Assembly: GCA_003388505.1 (NCBI GenBank)
Contig: QQVO01000010.1
Coordinates: 163,140 to 227,139 of the forward strand
Source of the DNA: Planctomycetota bacterium
GTDB lineage: Bacteria; Planctomycetota; Planctomycetia; Planctomycetales; Planctomycetaceae
Reading direction: 5' to 3'
Length of the DNA: 64,000 nucleotides
Every line of letters starts with the position of its first letter. Within the stretch, counting starts at the first letter, position 1. The notes beneath the pieces are model-generated. The model made no database searches, had not been told where the DNA came from, and saw only the letters and a list, made by a program, of their open reading frames with translations. Below are positions 61,213 through 64,000 of the stretch, piece by piece. The position numbers and the translations under genes were made by a program.

Positions 61213-61473
61213 CTAAACCACTCGCCCCTCCCGAGCGTCGCAGAAGCAGCGCTCGGCGGCGGGGGGGGAGCCCGCTGCTGCGATAAGACTTGTTCCGTTG
61301 AGCGGCCGTCTTACCTCGCTGAACACGTGCGCCCCAAGATCGCCCAGCAGCACCACAGCGGGGATGACGATTGCCAAAACAGCGAGCATCAGGACCGAGT
61401 ATTCCGTCGTGGTTGCACCGCGGCGACTACGAGAGGGATTCTCAGCGAATCGTAAGGACGGTCGAAGCGACAC
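61213..61473 (-). CDS. Flp/TadE-type pilin-like protein, short, possibly frameshifted
   Basis: 86 residues with a GTG start at 61473. The prepilin site is clear: RRG then ATTTEYSVLMLAVLAIVIPAVVLL, with Glu at +5 of the mature protein, the hallmark of Flp-type pilins cut by TadV-like peptidase. The membrane helix ends in GDLGAHVFSEV. The last 25 residues (AAAGSPPAAERCFCDAREGRVV) are atypical, since this is where the frame passes the homopolymer; in the other frame the sequence continues as Pro-rich linker into the CBS gene. No tad operon is nearby. The minor pilin or pseudopilin role is inference. Confidence 0.7.
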   Translation of the reverse strand: MSLRPSLRFAENPSRSRRGATTTEYSVLMLAVLAIVIPAVVLLGDLGAHVFSEVRRPLNGTSLIAAAGSPPAAERCFCDAREGRVV

Positions 61474-62070
61474 GGTGTGTACCCCAAGGGTCTCAACCTA
61501 ACCCGGATTATTCGTAGCGCACGCTGCCAGCGTGCGTCACCGTTGACTTGGCGTCGGCGTGTAATGCGTTCGAAGAGCGCGGCGCTTTGGGCAACTTCTC
61601 GATAACCTGCTGTTTGGCAAACGCTTATAGTGAACCGGGCCCTCGTCATGAATAATCCGGGCTAAATGCCTGCGATTCCATGCGCTTCCGCCGGCAAGCG
61701 GATTGGGGGATCTGCATTGCCGAACAATCGGCACTCCGCGGCCTCCTCTCAAACTCGTCTCGCAAAGCGCGATGCCGGTGGAAAAGATTTCCTTGCAAGG
61801 CGGTGTATGTGAAAGCTTTGCGGACAACTCCCTAACTGTAGCTCGTACAGTCGTGAGGCGACGCGAAACGGGAGTCGTCGAATAGATTCAAGAGTCCCAA
61901 TGGAGAACCCAGGCCGAATTCTTCGATTATGCAAGCATTCCGCAGATCGTTGTAATCGGTACGATTGGATCCCGCGCGTTTTCGACTCTCATGACGACTC
62001 CGAATGAATGGCGGAAGCTGATATCATTTCGCTTTATGGTCTGTGAGCAGGTTTCAGAGAGTCTGCCGTG
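61474..62070. other. 597-base intergenic region, relatively AT-rich at its right end
   Basis: No convincing gene. It contains the palindrome at 61513-61536. The stretch 61900-62060 is more AT-rich than the surroundings and probably holds the promoter of the cytochrome c gene. Short frames inside lack protein-like composition. Confidence 0.55.
61513..61536 (+). repeat. Palindromic repeat GCACGCTGCCAGCGTGC, copy 2
   Basis: CGTAG followed by CGCACGCTGCCAGCGTGCG, an 8-bp stem with loop GCC. The reverse complement of the 15657-15680 element. Confidence 0.7.
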
Positions 62071-64000
62071 ATGCAGCGTTTTCGCCGTGCACGAGGGATC
62101 GTCCGTTCGTTCGCTCTCGTCTGCTTCGTCCCGGGCGGTCTGTGCGATCTGGTCGCGACGTCCGCTCGCGGAGAGGCAGGGGACGATCCGGAGACTTTGT
62201 ACTTTCGGGAGCAGGTGGAGCCGATTCTGCGCGAGCGGTGCTACGGCTGCCACTCGCATACGTCTGGCGAGATGGAAGGGGGGCTGACGCTGGACTGGCG
62301 GAGCGGTTGGAAAGAAGGCGGCGGACGCGGACCGGCGATTGTGCCCGGGAAGCCGGACGAGAGCCTGCTGATTCGCGCGATCAGCCACAGCGACCCGGAC
62401 CTGCAGATGCCGGATGACAAACTTCCGGCCGACGAGATTTCGGTGTTGACGGAATGGGTCCGCCGCGGCGCGGCGGACCCGCGAACGGTCAGACCGGAAG
62501 GCGTGAGCGCCGAGGAGGCAACGGACTGGTGGTCGCTGAGACCGCTCGTCAGGCCGCCCGTGCCGAATCGCGGCGGGATGAACCCGATCGATGCGTTCGT
62601 TCTGGACCGGCTGGTGTCGGAAGGGCTCACTCCGGCTGAGGAGGCGGATCGGCGGACGCTGATTCGACGGGTGACATTCGATCTGCACGGCCTGCCACCG
62701 ACGATTGATGAGACGGAGGCGTTCGCAGCGGATCAGCGCGATGATGCGTATGACCGGCTGGTGGATCGGTTGCTGGGTTCTCCCCGGTACGGCGAGCGCT
62801 GGGCGCGGCACTGGTTCGACACGATTCACTTCGCCGATTCGCATGGGTTCGAGCATGACGTGTTCCGCCCGAACGCCTGGCGTTATCGGGATTACGTCAT
62901 CGCAAGCTTCAACCGGGATACGGCGTGGGACAGGTTCATTCGCGAGCAACTGGCGGCCGATGTCTTCTTTCCGGAGCAGCCGGGACTCACCGCCGCACTG
63001 GGATATCTGGGGGCCGGCCCGTACGACCACAGTGCGGCCACGACGGCGCCGATGTCGTTTGAGTACCTCGACCGCGACGACCTGGTGACGCAGACGATGG
63101 GGGCGTTTGTCAGCACGACGGCCAATTGCGCCCGCTGCCATGCGCACAAGTTCGATCCGATTACACAGGAAGACTACTACGCGCTGCAGGCGGTCTTCGC
63201 GGGGATCGGGAAGGGAAATGTGTCGTTTGACCGCGATGCGTCGATCGCGGCAGAGCGTCGTCGATGGACGGACCTGCTGGCAGCCGCGGAACAGAGCCAG
63301 TCAGAGGTGCTGCTGCAACCGGGCAATCTGGCAATGGTTGCGGAGTGGGAGGCGGCGCGGGGGGAGGCCGCGGTGTGGCGACCGCTGGCTTTGGAGCCTG
63401 ACTCCCTCGTCTCTTCGGACGGTGCGACGCTGCAGCGACTCGAAGATGGATCCGTGCTGTCGACCGGGGCACGGCCTGAGAAAGACGTTGTGACCGTCCG
63501 GGGGACAACCGAATTGTCGCAGATCACGGCCGTCCGCCTGGAGGTGCTGACCGATGAGTCTCTCCCGCACAAGGGACCGGGGCGACAGGACAACGGGAAT
63601 CTCCATCTCACGGAGTTCCGGATCGAAGTTGTTCCGCCGGGAACAACGGAGGGGGGAGTACTGGCGATCGGTGAGGCGAACGCGGACTTTGATCAGGAGG
63701 GATGGACGATCCAGCACGCGATCGACGGGAACGAATCGACGGCGTGGGGAATTCACCCGCAGGTCGGCGCGCCGCATCACGCAGTGTTCGTCCTGAATTC
63801 TCCCGCAGAGATTGAGCCGGGGGCCGCCCTCAGGGTGGCGCTGGAGCAACTGCACGGCAGAGGCCACCTGATCGGGCGATTCCGGCTGTCGGTGACTGAC
63901 GGTCCGCCCGAGAATGTGATTGCTCTTCCAGCAGACGCTCTCGCCGCGCTGGACACTCCCGCGGGAGAGCGCACGATTGAGCAGCGGACGACCCTTGCGG
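62071..64000 (+). CDS. Planctomycete cytochrome c protein, PSCyt1/DUF1549 type (partial, 3' end off window)
   Basis: About 643 residues visible from the ATG at 62071. Residues 1-35 form a signal peptide (SFALVCFVPGGLC). A c-type haem motif CYGCH (about 58-62, in RERCYGCHS) opens the PSCyt1 domain, followed by GGLTLDWRSGW, PGKPDESLLIRAI and MPDDKLP, with Met as a likely axial ligand. DUF1549 follows: PIDAFVLDRLVSEGLTPAEEADRRTLIRRVTFDLHGLPPT, YGERWARHWFDTIHFADSHGFEHD, and a second CxxCH (CARCHAHKFDPI). The part to the right edge is the start of the DUF1553-linked region with galactose-binding-like segments. Such proteins are periplasmic, proposed to oxidise or process sulfated polysaccharides. 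Function for this one is unknown. Confidence 0.95.
   Translation, partial: MQRFRRARGIVRSFALVCFVPGGLCDLVATSARGEAGDDPETLYFREQVEPILRERCYGCHSHTSGEMEGGLTLDWRSGWKEGGGRGPAIVPGKPDESLLIRAISHSDPDLQMPDDKLPADEISVLTEWVRRGAADPRTVRPEGVSAEEATDWWSLRPLVRPPVPNRGGMNPIDAFVLDRLVSEGLTPAEEADRRTLIRRVTFDLHGLPPTIDETEAFAADQRDDAYDRLVDRLLGSPRYGERWARHWFDTIHFADSHGFEHDVFRPNAWRYRDYVIASFNRDTAWDRFIREQLAADVFFPEQPGLTAALGYLGAGPYDHSAATTAPMSFEYLDRDDLVTQTMGAFVSTTANCARCHAHKFDPITQEDYYALQAVFAGIGKGNVSFDRDASIAAERRRWTDLLAAAEQSQSEVLLQPGNLAMVAEWEAARGEAAVWRPLALEPDSLVSSDGATLQRLEDGSVLSTGARPEKDVVTVRGTTELSQITAVRLEVLTDESLPHKGPGRQDNGNLHLTEFRIEVVPPGTTEGGVLAIGEANADFDQEGWTIQHAIDGNESTAWGIHPQVGAPHHAVFVLNSPAEIEPGAALRVALEQLHGRGHLIGRFRLSVTDGPPENVIALPADALAALDTPAGERTIEQRTTLA

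Overview
The window is about 62 % GC and reads as chromosome of a planctomycete. The evidence is the gene content: a DUF1549/PSCyt1-type cytochrome c protein (right edge), a GDSL-plus-sorbosone-dehydrogenase giant, a PQQ-type propeller with EF-hand calcium loops inserted, FG-GAP and GYF_2 proteins, a BlaI/BlaR1-type pair, a secretin with a long repeat-rich front, Gly/Tyr-rich exported proteins, and the futalosine menaquinone enzyme MqnA. Many genes start with GTG and many lack a clear Shine-Dalgarno. I see no rRNA, tRNA, CRISPR array, insertion sequence, phage genes or replication origin.

Layout. 1-7.2 kb holds envelope and exported proteins: a large barrel-type surface protein cut by the left edge, a small Asp-Pro-Ala lipoprotein, an SH3-like exported protein and two divergent Gly/Tyr-rich exported proteins. 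7.3-10.7 kb holds a small hypothetical, a dual-specificity-type phosphatase, 6-phosphogluconate dehydrogenase and a degenerate Uma2-like protein. 10.8-15.5 kb holds the EF-hand/PQQ protein and a two-gene unit (2-oxoglutarate oxygenase plus enolase-superfamily enzyme). 15.7-19.9 kb holds NadD, a two-cluster ferredoxin, a YihY/BrkB membrane protein and an unknown membrane protein. 20-29 kb mixes a PIN/antitoxin pair, the GDSL/sorbosone dehydrogenase protein, an HtrA-type protease, TrmH, a VapBC pair and a Sua5-type enzyme. 29-36 kb holds a TPR lipoprotein, an AAA ATPase, an exported hypothetical, a Rieske ferredoxin and the BlaI/BlaR1-type pair.

36-46 kb, all on the minus strand, carries the 1539-residue secretin, a lipoprotein peptidyl-prolyl isomerase and Mfd. 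46-52.8 kb holds a GYF_2 membrane protein, a third PIN/antitoxin pair, an FG-GAP protein, MqnA and homoserine dehydrogenase. 52.8-61.5 kb looks like a signalling block: a polytopic membrane protein, a GAF/GGDEF diguanylate cyclase, a tripartite hybrid histidine kinase, a 57-residue membrane protein, and a Flp-type pilin reading frame next to a CBS-domain frame, separated by a run of eight G.

The genes are mostly single or paired units, not one large operon. Functional groupings that hold up are the BlaI/BlaR1-type pair, the oxygenase/enolase pair, the three toxin-antitoxin pairs and the adjacent second-messenger and phosphorelay proteins. The intergenic DNA carries several families of short palindromic or mosaic repeats. 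Some lie exactly at the 3' ends of minus-strand genes and supply their stop codons. The best candidates for something new are the pilin/CBS locus and this system of stop-codon-supplying repeats.
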